A DNA stretch of 35,720 nt from IMG/VR virus record IMGVR_UViG_3300034064_000749, positions 1-35,720 of that record. One strand, written 5' to 3'. Shown piece after piece: positions 24,274-31,530 of the stretch. Position 1 is the stretch's first letter. Every line of letters begins with the position of its first letter. The notes under the pieces were generated by a model, which was not told where the DNA came from, did not search any database, and saw only the letters and a program-made list of their open reading frames with translations. Both the position numbers and the translations under genes were made by a program. This stretch comes from a virus.

Positions 24274-25422
24274 TTATTCGTAGTCTCTTAATGCTTTCGC
24301 ATATGGAAACCTAGGTACCCCATCAGGGGTTAGATTGAAATATTGAATAGTTACCTGCTTACCTATAAGTGAATCCTTGCTCTCCCATAGTCTTACAAGA
24401 TACTCGTGGGTGCCCATAATATTACTATTAAAGTGGCGACCGTCTGACATGACCAGGGTAAATGCCCCAGCCATGCCAGACTTGTTCCCCTCGCCCTCAA
24501 CAACGTTAACAATCTCATATTCGCTGTCGATAAACTTCTTAAGCTTTAGAAGATTCTTACTTCGCTTATTCTCATAAGCAGTATTTCTTCTAAGCATAAG
24601 ACCTTCATATCCTTCCTTAAGATACGCACTAAGCTTAGCCTGGACTTCTTCCTGGCTGTTTACAGTGTGTGTTTCAACTGTTGTGACATATTTCATGTCA
24701 ATCAGTTTCATACCAAACGTATTGTATTGCTTAAAGAACTTAAGACGATCAATGAAGTTGCCACTTACCATATTGTCGTAGCACCAGAACTGAATATACT
24801 TCTTGCTTTCAGCAAGTTGCGCATCATCAATCTTCTGGCGCTTAACAAGTTCTACAATCCTATTAAAGTTATCCTTGAATTCATGATTGTAAAGCTCACC
24901 ATCTAGCTGGACATCTGGGCATTTTTCAAAGAATGACTCAAGAGCTGAGTTAATATGAGGACAAGATACAATCTTTTCATTGTTTCTAGTCCACATACCA
25001 TCCTTATTGATTCTGCATCGAATGCCATCTAGCTTAGGCTGAGTGTAGGCAGGCCAAGTAATGTCATCTGCGTAGTCATCGTAGTTCTTAGCGAGCATTA
25101 CCTGGTAAGGTAGAGCCTCATCTACGTTCTCGACAGTCTCAGTATAGCCTTTCTTGATCTGCTTATCCCACTTAGCCTTTGCTTCCTTCGCAGCCTGGTC
25201 AGCGGCAGTAGTCGCATTTTTCTTACCAACATTCATTGGCTCACAAATAGTAGGCTTACTGGTAGTTTTAACACCATCAATATGCCCACTTGTTGTGTAG
25301 AATGAACCATTACCTAAAACGGCAATACTCCATTCCTCAATCTTATTGCCATTTACTTTCTTATAAAGGGTAGGCAAAAAGTAATTAGTTACAGCATCAT
25401 CAGTAGTTTCTACTTGTTCCAT
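24274..25422 (-). CDS. ATP-dependent DNA ligase
   Basis: A 382-residue ligase. The amino 95 residues resemble the extra domain of large-phage ligases (LPTLYK, EEWSIAVL, MNVGKKNATTAADQAAKEA). The nucleotidyltransferase core carries motif I KLDG at 130-133, motif III QLDGELY, motif IV EGYEGLMLRR and motif V LLKLKKF. The end VTIQYFNLTPDGVPRFP fits the OB-fold. It seals DNA nicks for replication and repair. ATG 25422 has GGAGGAA eight bases before it; an upstream in-frame start at 25440 is weaker. It overlaps the PurA stop by 13 bases. Confidence 0.92.
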   Translation of the reverse strand: MEQVETTDDAVTNYFLPTLYKKVNGNKIEEWSIAVLGNGSFYTTSGHIDGVKTTSKPTICEPMNVGKKNATTAADQAAKEAKAKWDKQIKKGYTETVENVDEALPYQVMLAKNYDDYADDITWPAYTQPKLDGIRCRINKDGMWTRNNEKIVSCPHINSALESFFEKCPDVQLDGELYNHEFKDNFNRIVELVKRQKIDDAQLAESKKYIQFWCYDNMVSGNFIDRLKFFKQYNTFGMKLIDMKYVTTVETHTVNSQEEVQAKLSAYLKEGYEGLMLRRNTAYENKRSKNLLKLKKFIDSEYEIVNVVEGEGNKSGMAGAFTLVMSDGRHFNSNIMGTHEYLVRLWESKDSLIGKQVTIQYFNLTPDGVPRFPYAKALRDYE

Positions 25423-26480
25423 GGAAAATATTCCTCCCAATTAACAATTTCTGGATGGTCAGAGAAAATCACTTCATCTTGTAAAAGATTAGGACATTCT
25501 CTTTCAATAATTCCTGCAATAGTATCCTGCATTTGCTTAAGCGCTTGGCAAACAACAAGTTCATTCTGATAATAAAACTTAAATGGATTACCATCATTAA
25601 TTCTATTAAGAATATCGCCCTTGTTTATTACAACATTAGTTACACCAGACAAACGAATTGCAGCAATCATCTTATCAAGATTAAGATAATTAACAATTCT
25701 TTGACGTCCAGTGGTTGTACCATGTTCCTTTCCAAGCCTGCCAATCTCAGCAAGAACTGGATCGGTCATAAGGCTAACAGGAAACATAGGATCAGCGCCA
25801 CTCTTAGTGTCGTACATCTTACCAACACCAATAATCTTATAGATATCTCTAGGCGAAAAGCCAAGAGAACAAGCATTATATGGCAAGGTAGAACTACTAG
25901 TAACGTACGGATACGACCCATGATCAATATCTAGCCAGACACTTTGCGCGCCTTCTGCAAGAATGCAACCAAAAAGTTTCTCATCCCAAATCCACTTAGG
26001 ATCAAGCACTTCAGCTGCCCTAATTCCTTTACGTAACATCTTATCTGAGTAACACGGAGCAATACCTTGTCCGGTAGTACCAAGATGCGAGAGATAATTA
26101 GTGTCATAGCTAATGTGATCTTGAGTAATTACATGAGCCTTAGGTGAAACCTTAACAAGACTTGTATCAAACCCATTAGCTTCTAGATAGGCAATCTCTG
26201 CCATAAACTTGCTAACGTTGATTACGCAAGCAGGACCAATGATGCTAGGAACACCGTGGAATACTCCGCTAGGAATGAGGTGTGTCTTGTACTGCTTACC
26301 ATCCAGATAAACAGTATGACCTGCATTAGGGCCGCCGTTAAAGCGACAGACAAAGTCATAGTACTGGTAATTAACCAATGAACTAACGACCTTGCCTTTG
26401 CCTTCGTCACCCCAAGCAAGTCCAACAACAACATCAACAAATTCTACTTCTCGAGAAGCAGATCGATTATTAGATTCCAT
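25410..26480 (-). CDS. purA: Adenylosuccinate synthetase (PurA/PurZ family)
   Basis: A 356-residue enzyme with the P-loop GDEGKGK at 24-30, then GGPNAGHTV, HLIPSGV, LGTTGQGI, ILAEGAQSVWLDIDHGSYPYVTSS and GTTTGRQRI. It joins IMP (or a related purine) to aspartate using GTP in family members. The catalytic Asp in WGDEGKG is kept; the PurZ enzymes of diaminopurine phages replace it, so this protein is more likely a PurA acting on IMP. Its length is below that of bacterial PurA (about 430), nearer archaeal and phage forms. ATG 26480 follows AAGGAG closely; an upstream frame extension to 26513 is not used. Coupled with a GMP reductase-like gene it may divert G to A nucleotides. Confidence 0.9.
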   Translation of the reverse strand: MESNNRSASREVEFVDVVVGLAWGDEGKGKVVSSLVNYQYYDFVCRFNGGPNAGHTVYLDGKQYKTHLIPSGVFHGVPSIIGPACVINVSKFMAEIAYLEANGFDTSLVKVSPKAHVITQDHISYDTNYLSHLGTTGQGIAPCYSDKMLRKGIRAAEVLDPKWIWDEKLFGCILAEGAQSVWLDIDHGSYPYVTSSSTLPYNACSLGFSPRDIYKIIGVGKMYDTKSGADPMFPVSLMTDPVLAEIGRLGKEHGTTTGRQRIVNYLNLDKMIAAIRLSGVTNVVINKGDILNRINDGNPFKFYYQNELVVCQALKQMQDTIAGIIERECPNLLQDEVIFSDHPEIVNWEEYFPWNK

Positions 26481-26488
26481 AAATCTCC

Positions 26489-27547
26489 TTAAAAGGCATA
26501 ACGAACTTGGCACCAGGGAATAAATTTCTTAATGCCAGAGCAAAAAGCTTTAACATTTTCGCCCTTAAGTCCATACTTATAGCAAAGCACATCAGCTTTG
26601 TTAGCTTTGATTTGCTGATTCTCAGGCGTCCAGAGAAACTCTTCGCCCTTCGGATTCCATTGCATGTTAATATCATGCAAGTCAGAGCTATGAGTTAGGA
26701 AAATAACCTCAGACTTCATCTGAAGCTTAGCTTTGTCTGTTAGCTTGGAGTCCATAAGTCTCCAAAGCTCAACCCAATCTCTTTTCCATTGGTTATCTCC
26801 ATACATAATTACAGGAGAAAAGTTAGCATGAACTTCATAGCCAGCCTCAACAAGCACATTCATTGCATCAATGCGGTCTTCAATGGGTGAAGTCCTAATA
26901 TCAACATACTTAGAAACAGCCTGAGGCATAAGACTGTATCTGATACGAGTACGTTTTTCAGGATTGAACATCAAGAATGGCTCAATATTAACAGTTTTAG
27001 TTGCAAAAGTCAACTTACCATGCTTAGTACTCTTGATAGCTTCCATTAGTACAAATGGATTGTCACTAATCATTGCATCAATACTGACATCATTATTATT
27101 ACCAATGTCATAGATCCAGTATTCTGGATCACACTGATTAGGCTCATTCTTAGAACCAAGAGCATTGCAATGATCTACAATGCTTTGTGCAACCTTTTCA
27201 CTGTTAAGAAACACTGTTAAAGGATTGCTGCCACCTTTCCGTCGAGCAACATAGCAATACTGGCATGCACTTAAGCAGCCATTACTATGTGATGGAGCAA
27301 TGAAATCAGAGCTTCTACCATTGACTGTGCTTTCAAGAATCTTAAGTTTACCAAGAACCAAGATATGCTTCTTAGCCTTGATCCAATCAACAGGATCCAT
27401 ATCTACTAGATCTGGAATTTTCCAATGACTAGCAACTTTTTTAACCTGCGCATCAGGAAATCTATTTAGAATAGAATCAAGTCTGCTTTGCTCAGACTGT
27501 GAATAGTTATTATTCTCTACATAGATAGTCTTAAAGTCTAACTTCAA
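26489..27547 (-). CDS. Radical SAM protein of the spore photoproduct lyase family
   Basis: A 352-residue radical SAM protein with CLSACQYC (Cys91, 95, 98) for the 4Fe-4S cluster in the SPL-type CxxxCxxC spacing, then SEVIFLTHSSDLHDINMQWNP and LWTPENQQ, which are family-specific. Spore photoproduct lyase reverses a UV-made thymine dimer in spores; phage relatives are common but their lesion is not shown. The start is TTG 27547 with GGAG six bases ahead; the next Met is about 50 residues on. It lies nine bases from purA, and UvsE is 2.5 kb upstream, which suggests UV-damage repair as a theme. Confidence 0.85.
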   Translation of the reverse strand: MKLDFKTIYVENNNYSQSEQSRLDSILNRFPDAQVKKVASHWKIPDLVDMDPVDWIKAKKHILVLGKLKILESTVNGRSSDFIAPSHSNGCLSACQYCYVARRKGGSNPLTVFLNSEKVAQSIVDHCNALGSKNEPNQCDPEYWIYDIGNNNDVSIDAMISDNPFVLMEAIKSTKHGKLTFATKTVNIEPFLMFNPEKRTRIRYSLMPQAVSKYVDIRTSPIEDRIDAMNVLVEAGYEVHANFSPVIMYGDNQWKRDWVELWRLMDSKLTDKAKLQMKSEVIFLTHSSDLHDINMQWNPKGEEFLWTPENQQIKANKADVLCYKYGLKGENVKAFCSGIKKFIPWCQVRYAF

Positions 27548-27550
27548 GGT

Positions 27551-28183
27551 TTACTCCACGGTTGTGAACTCTGTCATGTAATGATCGCTTGTCTGCATAG
27601 CACGCAGATCTTCGACGGAATAAATATTCATGTCAATCAAGTAGCCAGGGTTGTTACGAATTCGATTGCTAACCCAAGCAGCATCAATCCAGATACAGCG
27701 ATTATTCGGGTAGGCAAAGTAGTTGCCGTCCGTGCCTGCAAAGAAATGAGCACATTTATGCTCTGGAGTTTCCGAAAAGTTAACGTCTAGCGCGCCCGCT
27801 TTGTTTTCCCAAGACCAGTCCAAAGTAAATAGATACTTACCTGTACGTCTGGTTCCAGTAGGGCCAACAAGCTCTGCTGAGAGCCCTGCTAGTCGGGCTC
27901 TAATCTGTACATCAATGTATGGTGAAAAACAATCCCAGTAAACGTGCTCTGTCAAAGGCAAGATTGGCGCATCTTTCTTCCAACAAAAAGCTGTAATAGG
28001 ACGACGAGTCCAGTTTACCCCATTGTCAAGGAAAGCCTCAAACAATGGAACCCGCTTTTCAATAGAAGCTACTGAGTGCACGTCACAAGGAGTAAACTCC
28101 CCATGACCACTAGTATGATTGAATAGGTACTCATTTCGAATGAGGCAAGTAACTGTAGGAATATTATGGTTTAGATAAGACAT
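27551..28183 (-). CDS. Unknown protein
   Basis: A 210-residue soluble protein rich in Trp (TLDWSWENK, CIWIDAAWV) and aromatic residues with several conserved-looking Cys and His (CDVHS, HKCAHFF), possibly a metal or ligand site. No family recognised. ATG 28183 has AAGGT upstream and the gene follows the previous one by eight bases. Confidence 0.7.
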   Translation of the reverse strand: MSYLNHNIPTVTCLIRNEYLFNHTSGHGEFTPCDVHSVASIEKRVPLFEAFLDNGVNWTRRPITAFCWKKDAPILPLTEHVYWDCFSPYIDVQIRARLAGLSAELVGPTGTRRTGKYLFTLDWSWENKAGALDVNFSETPEHKCAHFFAGTDGNYFAYPNNRCIWIDAAWVSNRIRNNPGYLIDMNIYSVEDLRAMQTSDHYMTEFTTVE

Positions 28184-28191
28184 TTTATACC

Positions 28192-28557
28192 TTAAGGAGC
28201 GCCTTCTAATGCATCAATAAGAGCTAATCCTTCAAGAGGATAGCCCCAAGCATTGCAAGCTCTACCCTTAACTTCCCATCTGGGAATCGCATAAAGATCT
28301 TCTGCCGCTTTGCCTTCAGCAAGACGAACATAAATACTATTGTCATTGTAGGCTTTGCGAACAAGACTGAGTAGACATCCTACTGTTGCAGGATCGTTGA
28401 AGTCTGGAAGCCCACCAGGTAGATCTTCATAATCTCCGTCAGGAATACGAATATAAGATTTAGTCTCAGGGAAATAGACCCGCATACCTCCGGTCCATTT
28501 CCAGTGCTTAGACTCAATAGCTTTCTCAAGTAAACCTCGAACTGCAATTATATTCAT
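28192..28557 (-). CDS. Unknown protein, paralogue of 28728-29123
   Basis: A 121-residue protein sharing KHWKW, then FNDPATVGCLLSLVRKAY and a final ALIDALEGAP with the 131-residue protein encoded 170 bases upstream (KHWQW, LSDPATLGCLLAVVRDAH, ALIVALESAA). The family is not recognised beyond this pair. The ATG shares one base with the small gene before it (TAATG). Confidence 0.75.
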   Translation of the reverse strand: MNIIAVRGLLEKAIESKHWKWTGGMRVYFPETKSYIRIPDGDYEDLPGGLPDFNDPATVGCLLSLVRKAYNDNSIYVRLAEGKAAEDLYAIPRWEVKGRACNAWGYPLEGLALIDALEGAP

Positions 28558-28679
28558 TAGTATCCTTCCCTGTCATCCTCAGGCGGTTCAAGATCATAAC
28601 AATCATTAACACCATCAATGCCATAAAGCATTGCTGTTTCCCAATAAGTCTCACTCTTTTCTAGATCATAATCTTCCAT
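28557..28679 (-). CDS. Small acidic protein (40 residues)
   Basis: A short frame starting at ATG 28679 with GGAG seven bases ahead and ending in TAA at 28557, one base overlapping the next start. The product is acidic with Glu/Asp clusters (MEDYDLEK, EPPEDDREG). The good ribosome site and coupled overlap argue for a real gene. No homologue known to me. Confidence 0.6.
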   Translation of the reverse strand: MEDYDLEKSETYWETAMLYGIDGVNDCYDLEPPEDDREGY

Positions 28680-28727
28680 AAAAGTCTCCAGTTGTTATTT
28701 AGATCTTCAATAGTGAGTAATAGACAT

Positions 28728-29123
28728 TTATGCCGCACTTTCCAACGCAACAATAAGAGCTTCTGCTTCGGTAGGGCCAACCCATTCACTAGAAAACGAG
28801 ACGCCCATGCAACGCCACTTGTCCGTAAGAAACGAGTAAGCCTCAACGAACATTCGGGGGTCACGATGCGCATCTCGCACAACAGCCAGCAAGCAACCAA
28901 GCGTAGCAGGATCTGAAAGATCTGGAATTGTATCTTGAGTTACCTGTGTTAGGTAATTAATGTAGCTTTGATAACCTAGAACATATCCATCAGAATCAAC
29001 GCGAATAACACGTTGATTACTACTAGTAGACATGCCAATTTTCCATTGCCAATGTTTGCAAGCAATAGCCCGCTGGCCTAACTTCTCAAAATAATCTAAG
29101 AGTTCATTTAGTTCATCTTTCAT
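28728..29123 (-). CDS. Unknown protein, paralogue of 28192-28557
   Basis: A 131-residue protein. ATG 29123 (with GGAG about 11 bases upstream) is chosen because the frame's upstream extension would run into the tRNA-Gly gene. It resembles its downstream neighbour across the DPATxGCLLxxVR segment and the carboxyl end ALIxALExA. Both may be small helical regulators, but no family is recognised. Confidence 0.75.
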   Translation of the reverse strand: MKDELNELLDYFEKLGQRAIACKHWQWKIGMSTSSNQRVIRVDSDGYVLGYQSYINYLTQVTQDTIPDLSDPATLGCLLAVVRDAHRDPRMFVEAYSFLTDKWRCMGVSFSSEWVGPTEAEALIVALESAA

Positions 29124-29158
29124 TCTAGTAGAATCTCCAGTGATAAAGTAAATATAAG

Positions 29159-29230
29159 AGCGGAAAACGGGGGTCGAACCCGCAACATTCAGCTTGGAAG
29201 GCTGACACTCTGCCATTGAGTTATTTCCGC
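29159..29230 (-). tRNA. tRNA-Gly (UCC)
   Basis: A complete 72-base cloverleaf: acceptor GCGGAAA/TTTCCGC, D-stem ACTC/GAGT, anticodon stem TCAGC/GCTGA with loop CTTCCAA, T-arm GCGGG/CCCGT and U73, the usual glycine discriminator. No CCA is encoded; the trailer begins CTT. Confidence 0.95.
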
Positions 29231-29241
29231 TAAATATAAAG

Positions 29242-29324
29242 TGGGAGCTGATGGAGTTGAACCACCCGAGTCTCTCGACAACAGATTTACAGTCTGTCCC
29301 GCTACCTCTACGGATTAAGCTCCC
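29242..29324 (-). tRNA. tRNA-Tyr (GUA)
   Basis: A class-II type tRNA of 83 bases with acceptor GGGAGCT/AGCTCCC, anticodon loop CTGTAAA in stem ACAGA/TCTGT, a long variable arm GTCGAGAGACTC and T-arm GGTGG/CCATC. A73 fits tyrosine. No CCA encoded; trailer CTT. It ends six bases upstream of the HNH gene's stop. Confidence 0.95.
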
Positions 29325-29330
29325 AAAGCA

Positions 29331-29807
29331 CTAAATGCTAGTCCGATTTCTTCCTGAAAATGTCTCTGTCTGACTATGACAATTAGGACATAAAAATCGT
29401 AAATTGTCCAATTGATGATTATATGGATCTCCATCAATATGGTCTAACTGTAAAGTCAATTGCTTTCCATTCCACTCGCCAGTATTGCCGCACTCACATT
29501 CATACTCTTTAAGACCTTCACTTACTAGTCTAATCTTAAGACGGTGTCGATTGGTATAGGTTGAATTTTTAACAAGTATGTCTTTCAAATCATGTATAGG
29601 TTTTCCACCAGTAGACGCGGTGTGTGTCATATGGGATATATCAATATCGTCTTTAGCTATACGATCTCTGACCATTCTGGCCATAGATCCACTAGTTCTC
29701 TTAAAACCTAATTCAACAAGCACGCCTGTAATGCAAGTATGATTATTGATAATTTGCTGAAATTCATCTTTTGCTATTGTCCATATTTTACTTTTTGGTC
29801 TTGTCAT
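29331..29807 (-). CDS. HNH endonuclease, first copy
   Basis: A 158-residue HNH protein. The carboxyl HNH core is LQLDHIDGD and NLRFLCPNCHSQT, with a zinc pair CECGN ahead. The amino half (TAKDEFQQIINNHTCITGVLVELG) looks like a helical DNA-binding part. ATG 29807 is chosen because AAGGAG sits eight bases ahead; GTG 29816 would overlap that site. It lies between tRNA-Tyr and tRNA-Leu, typical of a mobile intergenic endonuclease gene. Its own promoter and hairpin are annotated separately. The target site is not known; no intron disrupts a neighbour. Confidence 0.88.
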   Translation of the reverse strand: MTRPKSKIWTIAKDEFQQIINNHTCITGVLVELGFKRTSGSMARMVRDRIAKDDIDISHMTHTASTGGKPIHDLKDILVKNSTYTNRHRLKIRLVSEGLKEYECECGNTGEWNGKQLTLQLDHIDGDPYNHQLDNLRFLCPNCHSQTETFSGRNRTSI

Positions 29808-29813
29808 ATTTGT

Positions 29814-29832
29814 CACTCCTTAAAAAGGAGTG
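29814..29832 (-). promoter_or_regulatory. Hairpin covering the HNH ribosome-binding site
   Basis: In the transcript CACTCCT pairs perfectly over seven bases with AGGAGTG, with the five-base loop TTTTA; the 3' arm contains the AAGGAG Shine-Dalgarno of the HNH gene. In read-through RNA this site would be hidden. A promoter overlapping the 5' arm would start RNA inside the loop and leave the site free. Confidence 0.7.
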
Positions 29833-29857
29833 TAGTCGAATAAAAGTATTATGTCAA
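29829..29857 (-). promoter_or_regulatory. Sigma70-like promoter of the HNH gene
   Basis: Minus-strand TTGACA (29857-29852, perfect -35), 17 bases, TACACT (29834-29829, four of six). The predicted start is near 29822, in the loop of the ribosome-site hairpin. The mRNA would begin almost at AAGGAG, 14 to 15 bases before ATG 29807. Confidence 0.65.
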
Positions 29858-29867
29858 TAAATACTTT
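29843..29867. promoter_or_regulatory. Inverted repeat centred on the -35 box
   Basis: AAAGTATT and AATACTTT form a perfect 8-bp dyad with a nine-base centre that contains TTGACA. This could be a repressor operator at the HNH promoter, or a stem in read-through RNA. Confidence 0.5.
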
Positions 29868-29910
29868 GGGATCTGCCGCAATTGCCACTATGCGATACTC
29901 CCAATATAAG

Positions 29911-29992
29911 TGCTCAGGACGGGACTTGAACCCGTAATTCCAAGGAAGGCAGATTTTAAGTCTGCTGCGTATGCCGATTTCGCCACCTGAGC
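29911..29992 (-). tRNA. tRNA-Leu (UAA)
   Basis: An 82-base class-II tRNA: acceptor GCTCAGG/CCTGAGC, anticodon stem GCAGA/TCTGC with loop CTTAAAA, long variable arm (CTTCCTTGGAATT) and T-arm ACGGG/CCCGT, A73. No CCA encoded; trailer CTT. It lies seven bases downstream of the UvsE stop. Confidence 0.95.
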
Positions 29993-29999
29993 AAAGGCA

Positions 30000-31169
30000 T
30001 TACGCCACAAGTTCTTTATACTTGTCACGCAATGCAAAGTAAGCCAAGTCTTTAGCCTTAGCCTCGACCTCAAGATCGAGATCAAAAGGTGCATAAAGTA
30101 AATTGTCAGAAATCTCATCTACATAATCATGATGAGATCTGTCATATTCATGATCTCGACCTTTTGAAATATGCAGTAATGGTTTGTATGCTTTAGAGCG
30201 CCACCAATAAAAATCAAATGAACTTACAGGCTTAATAGACATTTGATAATTAGCATTATTAATTTCTGAAGGATGATCAATTACAAACTGAATATGCTTA
30301 CTATAATTAGTACGAGTTTTCCATGTTTCATGGCATGCTTCAAGCGCTTCACTTAATGGCTCGCCTTCATTATTAATTTTCCAATGATGCACATCTAGAG
30401 TGATGGGCATACCAGGAAAATGTTTAATAAGCTCTTGCCATGTCCAGCAACCCTTATCCTCGGTCTCAAAAACAATACGCTTAAAAGCATTAGGATAGTG
30501 CTTTAGTACCTGCAAAAGCATGACATTAACATTATTTGCAGTTATAGCTGGATTATCAGCGCCTCTACTAACGTGAATGTTAAGTGGACAAGAGTAATCA
30601 GCTGGGGCACCAATCCAGTCAAGAAACATTGCATGGGCAATAAGTTCTGCTCTAGATGAGTTCTGTACTACAGGTGATCCACCAAGACTAACAAACTCTG
30701 GAGGATGCATGGTCAAGCGACCACCTCCATCTAGATATTTCTGAACAGTCTTTCTTAGCTGAAGCTCAAGTCCATTAAATGCTCCATCAAATCTACCTTT
30801 GATCATAGAGTTAAAGACTTTGCATGGTCTAATCCAATAATTAAAATTTTTATAGGTAAATTCTAGACTCTGTCCATAACTCCAGAGTGGAAATAAATTA
30901 CTGCTAATGCGATACAACTTGATATTGTTCTGAATGTTATAGTCTAGAACAGCAATCAATTCCTTAATATTATGAACATAGATATTGAAAAGAACTTTAG
31001 CGCCGCTTTCCATATGATCATAGTGCGCATACCAGTCATCAATGTAACGCCAACTGCCGTCAAATGGAACTGGCTCAAAGTTAAGAGTCTTGATCTTCTT
31101 AAGAGTAATAGTTTTAAAGTTAGTTTTATGTGTTCCTAAGCTATTACAGCAGTAACCAAGTGTAATCAT
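30000..31169 (-). CDS. uvsE: UV damage endonuclease (UvsE/UVDE)
   Basis: A 389-residue UVDE-family TIM-barrel nuclease. Family blocks seen are LGYCCNS at the start, YRISSNLFPL, RLTMHPPEF, IVFETEDKGCWT and ITLDVHHW, which carry the metal-binding His, Glu and Asp residues. It nicks DNA 5' of UV photoproducts and starts alternative excision repair. ATG 31169 overlaps the previous stop (ATGA) and has AAGGAA upstream. Slightly longer than bacterial UvsE (about 310-330), with a carboxyl extension. Along with the SPL-like protein it gives the phage two independent UV-repair routes. Confidence 0.9.
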   Translation of the reverse strand: MITLGYCCNSLGTHKTNFKTITLKKIKTLNFEPVPFDGSWRYIDDWYAHYDHMESGAKVLFNIYVHNIKELIAVLDYNIQNNIKLYRISSNLFPLWSYGQSLEFTYKNFNYWIRPCKVFNSMIKGRFDGAFNGLELQLRKTVQKYLDGGGRLTMHPPEFVSLGGSPVVQNSSRAELIAHAMFLDWIGAPADYSCPLNIHVSRGADNPAITANNVNVMLLQVLKHYPNAFKRIVFETEDKGCWTWQELIKHFPGMPITLDVHHWKINNEGEPLSEALEACHETWKTRTNYSKHIQFVIDHPSEINNANYQMSIKPVSSFDFYWWRSKAYKPLLHISKGRDHEYDRSHHDYVDEISDNLLYAPFDLDLEVEAKAKDLAYFALRDKYKELVA

Positions 31170-31480
31170 AGTTCCTTACTAGGCCAACTATCTACCATAC
31201 CAGTAATTAGAAATTCACGATCTGTTGAGTCCAGTCTAGGAAATGCTTCCTGAATCATCTTTCCCTGATTCCAAGCAGACAGACACAACATAAATTCACT
31301 ACTACTCATCTCAGGATAGAGAACGTAGTAAGCCCTACTAAAGGGATCCTTGCGAATAAGTCTAATCTCATCAGTCTCATGAACAATATAAGCCGTAAGT
31401 GGACCTCTTGGAGTCGTAACGGTGTGGTATTCACCATCAAGACTAGGCATCCAAAAAGTATCAGCATGAGGATACAACAT
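31166..31480 (-). CDS. Unknown small phage protein
   Basis: A 104-residue protein with a carboxyl WNQGKMIQEAFPRLDST and REFLITGMVDS. I recall this GxxIQxAFPxL...REFLxxG pattern from uncharacterised proteins of many phages, but no function is known. The amino part has PSLDGEYHTVTTP. ATG 31480 has AAAGGAG upstream, and the stop overlaps the UvsE start. Confidence 0.7.
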   Translation of the reverse strand: MLYPHADTFWMPSLDGEYHTVTTPRGPLTAYIVHETDEIRLIRKDPFSRAYYVLYPEMSSSEFMLCLSAWNQGKMIQEAFPRLDSTDREFLITGMVDSWPSKEL

Positions 31481-31530
31481 AATATATCTCCTTTGTTACA
31501 GATTAATTTTCAAATAACTGATTATAAAGT

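Noticed and set aside
25410-26480. A Z-genome (diaminopurine) phage
   Set aside because: The catalytic Asp of PurA is retained and no DatZ- or MazZ-like gene is recognised here; kept only as an open question.
29123-29216. Longer amino end for the 131-residue protein
   Set aside because: The extension reads through most of the tRNA-Gly gene; the internal ATG has its own ribosome site.
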